DNA from: Flavobacteriales bacterium 34_180_T64
GTDB lineage: Bacteria > Bacteroidota > Bacteroidia > Flavobacteriales > Flavobacteriaceae
Direction of reading: 5' to 3'
Length of the DNA: 64,000 bases
NCBI GenBank assembly: GCA_002162765.1
Contig: MAAR01000005.1
Coordinates: forward strand, 62,001 to 126,000
In this document: positions 25,548 to 34,276 of the stretch, one piece after another
Numbering within the stretch: position 1 is the first letter of the stretch
Layout: the number at the start of each line of letters is the position of its first letter
Position numbers and translations under genes: made by a program
Notes under the pieces: generated by a model
Seen by the model: only the letters and a program-made list of their open reading frames with translations
Told to the model about the DNA's origin: nothing
The model's database searches: none

Positions 25548-26537
25548 ATGATCAAATTATTCAATTTTATTAGACAACAATTATTCTCTCAAGACATCTA
25601 TAGTATTAATGGGAAAAGCATAATACTAATTATAGTACTGATGGCGTCTAGTTATGGTGTATCTCAAAATAGAATTCCACCGCCACCATGTTATGCTAAC
25701 GGAAATTCAGGACTTGGAGGTGCTGTGGGTGAAGGACATTTTTTATTCATTGGTGAAAACGATAACCCATTAGATTTTCATATGAGTACTGGTTCAAATG
25801 AAATCAATGGTATTTTAGTTTTATATATTGATACTGGTGCACCTGGACGTAATGAAATTGGTGCTACAGTTGATGATTCTACTGATGCTCATAGTATTGC
25901 AATATCAAATAGTAATGTTTATGGTAATGGTAGTGTAATTAGTTTCCCAACTGGTTTTGAAGCATCCTATGCTGTAGCTATAGATGTGAATTTTGGAGGT
26001 TTGTATGCCATACCAAATACAGGGCCTGTAGGATTAGGAGAATTAAATTTTATTACGTCTGTTAATTCAACGTTGACATCAAGCTCACAAGGATTTTACG
26101 TATTTGATTTTACTTATGATGATATTGGTTTAACAGTAACAGATGAGTTTCGCTTTGTTGGACTTTATGTTAGCGATACGGCATACTCCTCGGATGAAGG
26201 TTATGGACCTGGAATTACTATAGGAACACAAGGTTCAGATGATATAGCATTTACAGGATATATAACTTTGCCTGGTTGTGAAGGGACTTTAAGTGATTCA
26301 GATCAAGTATTTAATTCTATTACTGCGTTTTATTTTAATAATCAGTTATATATAAAAGGAATAAAAACCTTAGCAACAATACGTGTTTATGATATTCTGG
26401 GAAGGGAAATATATAGTGATCATCATCAAATAGAAGAATCTGTACCTATTGCACTGGTGCTAAATAAAAATGAATTACAATTTATTGTTATTGAAATCAC
26501 TAACAAGAAAAAGGTGTTAAAAGTAATACCAAATTAA
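25548..26537 (+). CDS. Secreted protein with T9SS C-terminal sorting domain
   Basis: The 329-residue protein has an N-terminal signal sequence with a long n-region (hydrophobic core SIILIIVLMASSYGVSQ) and a central beta-rich region with no recognised enzyme motif. The C-terminal ~75 residues include IRVYDILGREIYS, the conserved core of T9SS type A sorting domains. It is predicted to be surface-attached or released. It lies between tRNA repeat copy 3 and a degenerate fourth copy, so it could be a one-gene cassette. Function unknown. Confidence 0.78.
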   Translation: MIKLFNFIRQQLFSQDIYSINGKSIILIIVLMASSYGVSQNRIPPPPCYANGNSGLGGAVGEGHFLFIGENDNPLDFHMSTGSNEINGILVLYIDTGAPGRNEIGATVDDSTDAHSIAISNSNVYGNGSVISFPTGFEASYAVAIDVNFGGLYAIPNTGPVGLGELNFITSVNSTLTSSSQGFYVFDFTYDDIGLTVTDEFRFVGLYVSDTAYSSDEGYGPGITIGTQGSDDIAFTGYITLPGCEGTLSDSDQVFNSITAFYFNNQLYIKGIKTLATIRVYDILGREIYSDHHQIEESVPIALVLNKNELQFIVIEITNKKKVLKVIPN

Positions 26538-26551
26538 CTCTATATTCTAAA

Positions 26552-26567
26552 CCCAAGAAAAGGAGCA
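26552..26567 (+). repeat. Degenerate tRNA-Asn 3'-end repeat, copy 4 (tentative)
   Basis: CCCAAGAAAAGGAGCA matches CCCAAGAGGAGGAGCA at 14 of 16 positions. It lies between the stops of two convergent genes, where an element boundary would be tolerated. A chance match cannot be excluded in A/G-rich DNA. Confidence 0.4.
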
Positions 26568-26569
26568 AT

Positions 26570-27946
26570 TCAATTTTTAAAACGTAATGTAAATGTCGTT
26601 TTCTCACCTGGAATAGAGTGGACTAATAAATTTCCACCATGTTTCTTCATTATATTTTTTGACAAACTTAACCCAATGCCAGATCCATTCTTTTTTGTAG
26701 TATAAAAAGGAATAAATATTTGGTTTTTTATCTCATCTTCAATGCCTTTACCGTTATCAGTAAATCTAATCAAGGTTTTTTCCATATCAATTGTGCAGTT
26801 AATTTTAATTGTTGGATTATTTGATTTTACTAAGGCGTGAATGCTATTATTAACTAGGTTTATGCAAACTTGTTCTAATAATTTGCTATCTCCTAATATG
26901 GTGGCGTTTGACGGAATTGGCGCAGTGATCCAACTTATTTTTGCTTCTTCTACGGCAGGTTTCATTAGCAATTCAATGGAAGATAAAAAGGTCTTGATAT
27001 TTATTTTTTGCAATTGAGGAATTGGAACGTTCGATATAGTTCGATAGTCTTTTACGAAAGCTAACAATCCATCGGAGCGCTTTTTTATTGTAGTTGCGGC
27101 CATATTTATATCGTTAATATCTTCATTGCTAAGATCATTTGTAGAAATCAAAGCACCATCTTCTCCTTCTGTAAGTGATTTTACTGTTGAAGCTAATGAG
27201 CTTACAGGAGTAAAAGAATTTAGCATTTCATGAGCTAATACGCGAATTACGTTATGCCATGCTTCAATCTCTTTTTGTTCAATTTCCGATTTAATGTCTT
27301 GAAAACTTATAATGAGATATGAGGCATTTAAAAGCTGTAAAGGAATAACCTCAAGTGACAATTGTTTTTGTTCAGTATCATCTTTGAAATCTACTAAAGT
27401 TTTACCACCATCGGCAATTTGTTTAATACTATCTACTAGCCAAGGTACTTGATGTGCCATACGATGCCAATACTTGTGTTGAGGTTGTTTTAAAATATAG
27501 CATGCCGCTTTATTTAGAAATAAGATCTCTTCCTCAGAAGTTGTATTAAAAAGATCCTCTTTTTTTATAGAAATCACCCCAAGATTGACATGCTCTAGAA
27601 TGTATTTAAAGTATTTATATTGTGCTTCTTTTTCAATTTTGTTTTGCTTAAATTTTTTAATAATTAAATTGAAATCGTCAAATACTTTTGCAAAGGAATC
27701 TCCTTTTTTTGATGGTGAAAAATATACAGAATAGTCTTCAGTTTTTAAGGCCTCAAGAAACTTCACTAAGGAATAGTTGGTATTATTTACATAGCGAATT
27801 AATAACAACACTTGAATTATAATTGCAATTGAAGACCCTAAAGCACTAAACCATAAACTTGCAGTTAGACAATAGGACAAGAGTACACAAAACACTAAAA
27901 TACTTGAAATGCGTATGACAACTTGTAAAGTAAAACGTTTAATCAA
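26570..27946 (-). CDS. NtrY-like sensor histidine kinase
   Basis: The 458-residue protein has two N-terminal membrane segments (about 11-50), a PAS-like linker, the phospho-acceptor His239 in VLAHEMLNSFTPVSS, and the ATPase domain with N box (LVNNSIHAL), G1 (DNGKGI) and G2 (GSGIGLSLSK). The first usable codon is a TTG at 27946, 10 bases after the regulator's stop. It probably phosphorylates the sigma-54 activator encoded just upstream on the same strand. The signal sensed is not known. The short sensory region suggests a membrane or cytosolic cue. Confidence 0.9.
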   Translation of the reverse strand: MIKRFTLQVVIRISSILVFCVLLSYCLTASLWFSALGSSIAIIIQVLLLIRYVNNTNYSLVKFLEALKTEDYSVYFSPSKKGDSFAKVFDDFNLIIKKFKQNKIEKEAQYKYFKYILEHVNLGVISIKKEDLFNTTSEEEILFLNKAACYILKQPQHKYWHRMAHQVPWLVDSIKQIADGGKTLVDFKDDTEQKQLSLEVIPLQLLNASYLIISFQDIKSEIEQKEIEAWHNVIRVLAHEMLNSFTPVSSLASTVKSLTEGEDGALISTNDLSNEDINDINMAATTIKKRSDGLLAFVKDYRTISNVPIPQLQKINIKTFLSSIELLMKPAVEEAKISWITAPIPSNATILGDSKLLEQVCINLVNNSIHALVKSNNPTIKINCTIDMEKTLIRFTDNGKGIEDEIKNQIFIPFYTTKKNGSGIGLSLSKNIMKKHGGNLLVHSIPGEKTTFTLRFKN

Positions 27947-27956
27947 ACCACAATTT

Positions 27957-29339
27957 TTATAAATTAAATTTTTCTAATCTTCTATATAATGCTGCACGCG
28001 TCAGTCCTAATTCTTTAGCTGCTTTTGAGATGTTGCCTTCATGTTTATGCATCGCTTTCTTAACCAGTATTTTTTCTATATCACTAAGATTTAAATTATC
28101 AAATTCTAGAGCTGTTTCATTGGATTGCGCTGGAATATTTGTAAGATTATAATCGGTAGCCTTAATTTCTTGACCTTCAGACATAATTACACCGCGTTCT
28201 ATAGTATGTTGAATCTCTCTAATGTTTCCTGGCCAATGGTGTGCTTTCAGTAGTTTTAAAGCCTCTGAAGTTAATTGTAAATGCGCCTTGTGATATTTAC
28301 GTTTAAAGATATTCAAAAAGTAATTTACAAATTCAGTGATATCTTCTGGTCGTTTTCTAAGAGGAGGAATTTCAATCTCAACCGTATTTATTCTAAATAA
28401 AAGGTCTTGCCTAAACTTCCCTTCTGACACCCATTTACTAATTGGAGCATTAGTTGCAAATAACAATCGTGCATTAAATGGACGTTCAATTCCTTCACCT
28501 AGTCGCGACACTTTTTTATCTTGAAGTACAGTTAGTAACTTTGACTGTAAATTAATAGGAAGATTTCCAATTTCATCTAAAAACAAGGTGCCATTTTCTG
28601 CCATTTCGAAACGCCCAGGTTTATCTTCATGTGCGTCGGTAAATGAACCTTTTCTATGACCAAATAATTCACTTTCAAATAATGATTCTGACAAAGCGCC
28701 GAGATCAACATGAATAAAAGGCCCTTCTTTTTGTTCCGATCGTTTATGGATTTCTCTTGCTAGATGTTGTTTCCCAGTGCCATTCTCGCCTAAAATTAAA
28801 ATATTGGCATCTGTGACACTAACTTTTTCAACTGTCGACATAAGTTGAGACATTGCAGGCGAATTACCGATTATTGGACCATATTCCCCTTCAATTTTCT
28901 CTTGTAAAGCTGTATTGGTAGATTTTAATATGGATATCTTATGATTAGATGCATTTAATTCCATTCCTGCACGAATTGTCGCTAGAAATTTTTCATTAGA
29001 CCAAGGTTTGAGTATAAAATCAAATGCGCCTTGTTTAATGGCATTTACAGCAAGTTCGACTTCACCATAGGCCGTCATTAAAATCACAATCATTTTATCA
29101 TTAATTGACATGATATGATTGAGCCAGTATAATCCTTCTTTGCCATCATTAAATCCAATTCTGTAATTCATATCCAAAACGATTACATCAATATTTTCAG
29201 TAGTAATTAACTGATTAATCTCTTTGGGACTAGACTTGGTAATAATGTTTGTGTAATGTTTTTTTAATAAGAGTTTAGCAGACAATAATATATCGTCATC
29301 ATCATCAATGATCAATATTGTAGCTTGAGTTTTTGACAT
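27957..29339 (-). CDS. Sigma-54-dependent response regulator (NtrC family)
   Basis: The ATG at 29339 gives MSKTQATILIIDDDDD; a TTG at 29378 is less likely. The receiver domain has Asp56 in VLDMNYR. The AAA+ domain has Walker A GENGTGKQ, Walker B TLFLDEIGNL and the sigma-54 contact loop as GSFTDA instead of GAFTGA. A Fis-type helix-turn-helix closes the protein (GNISKAAKELGLTRAALYRR). It would activate -24/-12 promoters with its partner kinase. Paired palindromes 40-80 bases upstream of its start suggest it also acts on its own region. Confidence 0.95.
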   Translation of the reverse strand: MSKTQATILIIDDDDDILLSAKLLLKKHYTNIITKSSPKEINQLITTENIDVIVLDMNYRIGFNDGKEGLYWLNHIMSINDKMIVILMTAYGEVELAVNAIKQGAFDFILKPWSNEKFLATIRAGMELNASNHKISILKSTNTALQEKIEGEYGPIIGNSPAMSQLMSTVEKVSVTDANILILGENGTGKQHLAREIHKRSEQKEGPFIHVDLGALSESLFESELFGHRKGSFTDAHEDKPGRFEMAENGTLFLDEIGNLPINLQSKLLTVLQDKKVSRLGEGIERPFNARLLFATNAPISKWVSEGKFRQDLLFRINTVEIEIPPLRKRPEDITEFVNYFLNIFKRKYHKAHLQLTSEALKLLKAHHWPGNIREIQHTIERGVIMSEGQEIKATDYNLTNIPAQSNETALEFDNLNLSDIEKILVKKAMHKHEGNISKAAKELGLTRAALYRRLEKFNL

Positions 29340-29378
29340 AATTATACCTGAGAGTTTACAAATTAGTCTAAAGTACAA

Positions 29379-29418
29379 AATGTTCGATAATGAACAACTA
29401 AATGTTCGATAATGAACA
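29379..29418. promoter_or_regulatory. Twin palindromic activator binding sites (UAS)
   Basis: AATGTTCGATAATGAACA occurs twice without change, at 29379-29396 and 29401-29418. Each has TGTTC/GAACA arms around a 6-base centre and the repeats are 22 bp apart, two helical turns. They lie about 65-105 bases upstream of the -24/-12 element, the usual distance for NtrC-family enhancer sites. Confidence 0.78.
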
Positions 29419-29482
29419 CTTAAAAATGTCGATACAAACTATAAATTGCTGATTATAAGTGTTTTAAGTTGAATTATTTTTT

Positions 29483-29498
29483 TGGCATGAGGCTTGAG
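29483..29498 (+). promoter_or_regulatory. Sigma-54 (-24/-12) promoter
   Basis: TGGCATG-AGGC-TTGAG matches the sigma-54 consensus TGGCACG-N4-TTGCW with one mismatch in each half and the exact spacing between the GG and GC/GA positions. It reads toward the two small ORFs and the efflux operon, and the adjacent divergent gene encodes a sigma-54 activator. Confidence 0.78.
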
Positions 29499-29537
29499 TA
29501 ACTCAGAATAAATTCATCAATCAAAAAGCGAATAGTC

Positions 29538-29657
29538 ATGAGAGCAACAATCGAGCAATCAATTCCAGAAGAGAAAAAACGAGTAATTTCTCTATTTATG
29601 TTAAGCAACCGTAAACTAAATCCGTATAACTCGTACAATTATCAATCACAGTATTAA
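29538..29657 (+). CDS. Small ORF, 39 aa, in the sigma-54 leader
   Basis: A frame of 39 codons begins with ATG 29538 (MRATIEQSIPEEKKRVISLF) and ends at TAA 29655-29657 with a Tyr/Asn/Ser-rich tail (NPYNSYNYQSQY). It lies 40 bases after the -24/-12 element and before the HlyD gene. I know no family for it. Position and a clean ATG argue for translation; length makes chance possible. Confidence 0.5.
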   Translation: MRATIEQSIPEEKKRVISLFMLSNRKLNPYNSYNYQSQY

Positions 29658-29668
29658 AACTTAAAATT

Positions 29669-29734
29669 ATGATTTCAATAGCTATTAAAGTAATTCAGAT
29701 TGTGATAGATGTTATTTCTTATTATCTATTATAG
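29669..29734 (+). CDS. Tiny hydrophobic ORF, 21 aa
   Basis: A 21-codon frame from ATG 29669 starts MISIAIKVIQIVIDVI and ends YYLL. Nearly all residues are hydrophobic, like a single membrane helix or amphipathic peptide. It starts 11 bases after the stop of the 39-residue ORF and ends 24 bases before the HlyD gene. It could be a small membrane peptide of the efflux system, or only a leader sequence. Confidence 0.35.
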   Translation: MISIAIKVIQIVIDVISYYLL

Positions 29735-29758
29735 AAGACAAACGCAGTAACATTTAAA

Positions 29759-31024
29759 ATGATCATGAAACAATTGAGTATGGATAAAAGAATTGAAAAA
29801 AAGAAATGGAGCAAACAGAAGAGTGGTTATGTTGCAGGAATAACGCTGCTCATAATCCTAGCATTTTTTGGATTCAAAGCGATGAGCGAAAAAGTATATA
29901 AAGCAGATGCTTCTAAAATAGCCTCTAAAAAAGTTATATCAGCCGATTTTCAAGATGTTATTCTAATTGATGGTGATGTTGAACCCATAAACTTAGTACT
30001 AGTCAATACGATTGATGGTGGTATTGTTGAAGAAATTTTTATTGAAGATGGTGTTTTGGTTGATAAAGGAACGCCTTTATTAAAATTAAGTAATCCGTCG
30101 GTTACATTAAATTATATGAATCAGGAAACGGCTATTGTAGAACAAATTAATAATCTACGAAGCTTAAAATTATCATTAGAAAAGGATCAAAGAGATTTAT
30201 CAGAATCGCTTATCGATAGCGAAAATAGCTTGGCAGATGTTCAAAGAACCTATAAGGTAGATTCAGTATTGTATTCAAAAGATATTATAGCAAGAAATGA
30301 TTTCACTGATATTACCGAATCTTATAAATATCAGCAAAAGAAGCGTGACTTTATGAACAAGAATGTAATTAATAGCGCTCAAAATAATAGAACTCAAATT
30401 CAACAAATCAATACTTCTATTTCACTAATGCATCGTAATTTAGAATTTATCCATGAAAATATTGAGAAAATGTTAGTCCGCGCTCCTGTTTCAGGAATGC
30501 TTTCTTCATTTGATCCCGTAATTGGAGAATCATATATTCAAAATCAAAACGTTGCAAAAATTGATGTACAGTCTGGATTTAAAATAAAGGGTCAGGTAGA
30601 TGAATATTACTTGAGCATGGTGAAACCAGGGCAATTAGCGCGTTTTTCTTTTGATGGTGTACTTGTAGATCTTAAAGTAAAAAAAGTGCTTCCAGAAGTT
30701 GTTAATAGACGCTTTGAAATAGAATTAGTTTTTGTAAATGAGACACCATCTTCAGTAACTATTGGACAATCATTGCAAGTTAGATTGGAACTATCAAAAG
30801 CACAAAAATCGTTATTAATACCAAGAGGCAGTTATTTTCAGTCGTCAGGCGGACAATTTGTATTTGTGCTAAATGATGAAGGAGAGGCCCATAAACGACA
30901 TATAAAATTAGGTAGCCAAAACCCAAGTTATTATCAAGTATTGGAAGGACTGGAAGAAGGCGAAGAAATTATAACATCATCATATGATAATTTCAAAGAT
31001 TACGAATCAATCAAAATCAATTAA
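29759..31024 (+). CDS. HlyD/MacA-like periplasmic adaptor of an efflux ABC system
   Basis: The 421-residue protein has one N-terminal membrane anchor (about 24-42), a barrel-sandwich (lipoyl-like) domain split by a long coiled-coil hairpin (about 105-230), and beta-barrel plus C-terminal domains ending in LEGLEEGEEIITS. This is a membrane fusion protein that links an inner-membrane transporter to an outer-membrane channel. The next genes encode the ATPase and permease; no TolC-like gene is present. It is first of the main genes behind the sigma-54 promoter. Confidence 0.9.
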   Translation: MIMKQLSMDKRIEKKKWSKQKSGYVAGITLLIILAFFGFKAMSEKVYKADASKIASKKVISADFQDVILIDGDVEPINLVLVNTIDGGIVEEIFIEDGVLVDKGTPLLKLSNPSVTLNYMNQETAIVEQINNLRSLKLSLEKDQRDLSESLIDSENSLADVQRTYKVDSVLYSKDIIARNDFTDITESYKYQQKKRDFMNKNVINSAQNNRTQIQQINTSISLMHRNLEFIHENIEKMLVRAPVSGMLSSFDPVIGESYIQNQNVAKIDVQSGFKIKGQVDEYYLSMVKPGQLARFSFDGVLVDLKVKKVLPEVVNRRFEIELVFVNETPSSVTIGQSLQVRLELSKAQKSLLIPRGSYFQSSGGQFVFVLNDEGEAHKRHIKLGSQNPSYYQVLEGLEEGEEIITSSYDNFKDYESIKIN

Positions 31025-31037
31025 AACACAAAAAATC

Positions 31038-31733
31038 ATGATTAAATTAAACAAGCTTACGAAAGTCTATCGAACAGATGAAATTGAATCTACTGCTTTA
31101 AATGAAGTGACTTTCGATATTCAACAGGGTGAATTCGTATCAATTATGGGACCATCAGGTTGCGGAAAATCAACGCTGTTGAATATTTTAGGAATGCTTG
31201 ACAAACCTGAAAGCGGGAGTTATGAATTTCTTGGAAATGAAGTGGGTCACCTTAACGAAAAAGGACGTTCTGATGTACGTAAAAAGAATATTGGATTTAT
31301 ATTTCAAAATTTTAATCTAATCGATGAATTAACCGTATTTGAAAACATTGAACTCCCATTACTATATAACAAAATTAACGCCTCAGAGCGTAAGCAACAG
31401 GTGAATGCTCTTATGGAAAAAATTGGAATTGCACATAGAGCTAATCACTTTCCACAGCAACTTTCAGGAGGACAACAACAACGTGTGGCCGTTGCCAGAG
31501 CACTTATTACTAAGCCGCCTTTAATTTTGGCAGATGAGCCTACAGGAAATTTAGATAGCTCTCATGGAAATGAGGTTATGGAACTAATGTGCGAACTACA
31601 TGAAGCAGGAACTACCATTGTAATGGTGACACACTCTTCCCATGATGCGAGTTATTCTGGACGCATTATCAATTTATTAGATGGTCAAATTGTTTCAGAA
31701 AAGCAGAATAAATTGGCGCAAGCAGCCGTATAA
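31038..31733 (+). CDS. ABC transporter ATP-binding protein (MacB/LolD-like)
   Basis: The ATG at 31038 ([15 protein letters not shown]) gives 231 residues. The frame also continues upstream into the adaptor gene, which is less likely to be translated. Walker A is GPSGCGKST, the signature is LSGGQQQR, and Walker B is [13 protein letters not shown], the DEPTGNLD form being typical of MacB/LolD/FtsE-type ATPases. It drives the FtsX-type permease encoded 17 bases downstream. Operon with adaptor and permease. Confidence 0.92.
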   Translation: MIKLNKLTKVYRTDEIESTALNEVTFDIQQGEFVSIMGPSGCGKSTLLNILGMLDKPESGSYEFLGNEVGHLNEKGRSDVRKKNIGFIFQNFNLIDELTVFENIELPLLYNKINASERKQQVNALMEKIGIAHRANHFPQQLSGGQQQRVAVARALITKPPLILADEPTGNLDSSHGNEVMELMCELHEAGTTIVMVTHSSHDASYSGRIINLLDGQIVSEKQNKLAQAAV

Positions 31734-31750
31734 TTTTAAAATAGAAAATC

Positions 31751-34156
31751 ATGTTTAAAAATTATATAAAAGTGGCTTTTAGAAGCCTTAATAAAAATAG
31801 AGTTTATGCCATCATAAATATTTTAGGACTGGCATTAGGATTAACAGTTACAATACTTGTTTTTTTATTTATTAATGATGAAACAAGTTATGAGAAGCAT
31901 TGGAGTGGCTATGATCGCATCTATAGAACAGGAATTATAGCTGATATGATGGGGCAGAAATTGGATGCTCCAATTTCTCCAGATCCAATGGCTAATGCCT
32001 TTAGAACAGAATTCACAGATGTAGAAAATGCTACACGTATTAGAGCGGTAAATCAGGAAATTATGGTGCGCCATGATCAGACTAAATTATATATACAGAA
32101 GGGTGTTTATGCGGATAGTAGTTTCTTCAAAGTATTTGACTATGAGTTTATTCATGGCAATGCGGAAACCGCTCTGAATGAAGATAACGCCATTGTACTA
32201 ACTGAAGAAACGGCCAAAAAGCTATTTGGAGATAAAAGCGCTTTAGGTGAAGTTGTAAAATATGACGATAGACGCGATTATATCGTAAAAGGAATCGTTA
32301 AGGAATCAAAAGGACTTGCACATTTTCAATTTGACATGTTTATGGCACTAAATCAAGGCCGAACTGTTTGGATGAGCAACAATAATCATACCTATGTAAA
32401 ATTAAAAGTAGGCGCAGATTTTAATGCATTTAAAACTGAGATGAAACGTAATTTTATGAAAAAAATTGAGCCAGATGTGGAGCGGTTTATGAAAATTACA
32501 GTGGAAGAATTTTTAGCTCAGGGCAATGCTTTTGAATACCAATTACAACCAATACAAGACATTCATTTACACTCACATAAAGACTATGAAATCGAACAAA
32601 ATGGAAACATTATGTATATCTATGTCTTTATAGGAATTGCGCTTTTAGTTATTTTAATTGCTGGTATCAACTTCATGAATCTATCTACAGCACGATCTGG
32701 GAAAAGAGCAAAAGAAGTTGGCGTTAGAAAAGTAACTGGAGCCTCTCGAAAAATGTTGATTACACAATTTTTAACGGAGTCTATCATACAGAGTTTTATT
32801 GCCTTATTCCTTGCGTTTATATTGGTCGAGTTGTTCTTACCAGGGTTTAATAATATTATGGAAACGAATTTAAATTTGTTTAATGATTATCTTGGGAAGA
32901 CAGTGTTCTTTGCATTATTAGTCACCGTGTTTTATGGATTATTTGCTGGAAGCTATCCTGCGTTTTTCTTATCGGCTTTTCAACCTATTGCCGTTTTAAA
33001 AGGAGATCTTACTAAAACCAAAGGAGGCGCATTAATGCGAAAAGTATTAGTGGTTATTCAATTTACGGCTTCAACGATTTTAATCATAGGAATGATTATT
33101 ATTTTCAGTCAAATATCTTATATGCATAATAAAGATATAGGATTTGAAGGCGATCAAGTAATTATTGTTCCATTACAGACGGATCCAATGACTCAAAATT
33201 TCAGAAACTATAAAGGCATTTTTACGAAAAACGCTAATGTATTGAATGTGAGTAGAGCCTCTTATTTTCCAGGTGACAACGCAAATCAAAATATGTTTGC
33301 ACTAGAAGGGAGTGAAGAACAGCTACCGCTTTGGAATATGGAAGTCGATTATGATTTTTTTGAAACGCTTGGCGTTCAATTGGCTGAAGGTAGAAAATTC
33401 AACAGAGAGCTGGACAATGATTCTATTCCATCATATATTTTAAATGAAACCGCAGTTAAGAATTTAAACATTGAAAATCCTATTGGTAGGCGTATTTCAG
33501 ATAATTTTGGAAATGGTGAAGATGTTGTATATGGTAATATCGTTGGTATTGTGAAGGATTTTCACATAGAAGGGTTCAATCAGCCTATTCGCCCAATGGT
33601 GATGAGAATTAGTAATCAAGTTTGGTTTGCATCATTTAAAATTGCTAAAAATGATATGAATACTACTATTGACTATTTAGAAACTGAATGGAATAAATTA
33701 GAACCATCACACCCATTTAGATATAAATTTTTAGATGAAAAATTTGGAACGTTGTTGCGTCAGCAAGAAAACTTTGGAACCATGTTTTTATTCCTTACAA
33801 TTCTTGCTATTATAATTTCTGCAATGGGATTATACGGTTTAGCATCCTATACTGCAGAACAAAGAACTAAAGAAATTGGGATACGAAAGGTACTGGGAGC
33901 TTCGGTCGGACAAATTATGAATATGCTAACAAAGGACTTTATTAAGTTAGTTCTAATCGCGAATATATTCGCTTGGCCCATTACGTATTTGTTAGCAAAA
34001 AATTGGCTTTCTAATTTCACTTATCAAATAGACATGCCAATATTGCCTTATGTATTTGCTACAATTCTAGCATTAATAATTGCGTTAATAACGGTGAGTT
34101 TTCAAGCTTATCAGGCAGCGAATTCGGATCCTGTTAACGCTTTGAAATACGAATAA
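31751..34156 (+). CDS. ABC transporter permease, FtsX/MacB type
   Basis: This 801-residue protein has two FtsX-like modules: an N-terminal membrane helix and a periplasmic MacB-type domain, then three membrane segments near 285-430, a second helix with a periplasmic domain, and three more near 690-790. Conserved features are ARSGKRAKEVGVRKVTGAS and RTKEIGIRKVLGAS after the membrane helices. Such double-length permeases are common in Bacteroidota. With the ATPase and adaptor it probably exports a compound or a lipid/peptide; the substrate is unknown. A strong terminator follows. Confidence 0.92.
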   Translation: MFKNYIKVAFRSLNKNRVYAIINILGLALGLTVTILVFLFINDETSYEKHWSGYDRIYRTGIIADMMGQKLDAPISPDPMANAFRTEFTDVENATRIRAVNQEIMVRHDQTKLYIQKGVYADSSFFKVFDYEFIHGNAETALNEDNAIVLTEETAKKLFGDKSALGEVVKYDDRRDYIVKGIVKESKGLAHFQFDMFMALNQGRTVWMSNNNHTYVKLKVGADFNAFKTEMKRNFMKKIEPDVERFMKITVEEFLAQGNAFEYQLQPIQDIHLHSHKDYEIEQNGNIMYIYVFIGIALLVILIAGINFMNLSTARSGKRAKEVGVRKVTGASRKMLITQFLTESIIQSFIALFLAFILVELFLPGFNNIMETNLNLFNDYLGKTVFFALLVTVFYGLFAGSYPAFFLSAFQPIAVLKGDLTKTKGGALMRKVLVVIQFTASTILIIGMIIIFSQISYMHNKDIGFEGDQVIIVPLQTDPMTQNFRNYKGIFTKNANVLNVSRASYFPGDNANQNMFALEGSEEQLPLWNMEVDYDFFETLGVQLAEGRKFNRELDNDSIPSYILNETAVKNLNIENPIGRRISDNFGNGEDVVYGNIVGIVKDFHIEGFNQPIRPMVMRISNQVWFASFKIAKNDMNTTIDYLETEWNKLEPSHPFRYKFLDEKFGTLLRQQENFGTMFLFLTILAIIISAMGLYGLASYTAEQRTKEIGIRKVLGASVGQIMNMLTKDFIKLVLIANIFAWPITYLLAKNWLSNFTYQIDMPILPYVFATILALIIALITVSFQAYQAANSDPVNALKYE

Positions 34157-34186
34157 TTAATCAATCATTTAATCAACCAAAATGAG

Positions 34187-34219
34187 AAAAGGACTTACAT
34201 GAAAATGTAAGTCCTTTTT
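34187..34219 (+). terminator. Terminator of the efflux operon
   Basis: A perfect 14-bp stem AAAAGGACTTACAT (34187-34200) and ATGTAAGTCCTTTT (34205-34218) with a GAAA loop is followed by T. It lies 30 bases after the permease stop. Confidence 0.85.
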
Positions 34220-34276
34220 GATTGAGTTTGGGTCTCGATAATCTTTTTATCTTTACATGCAACCAACCAATACGTT

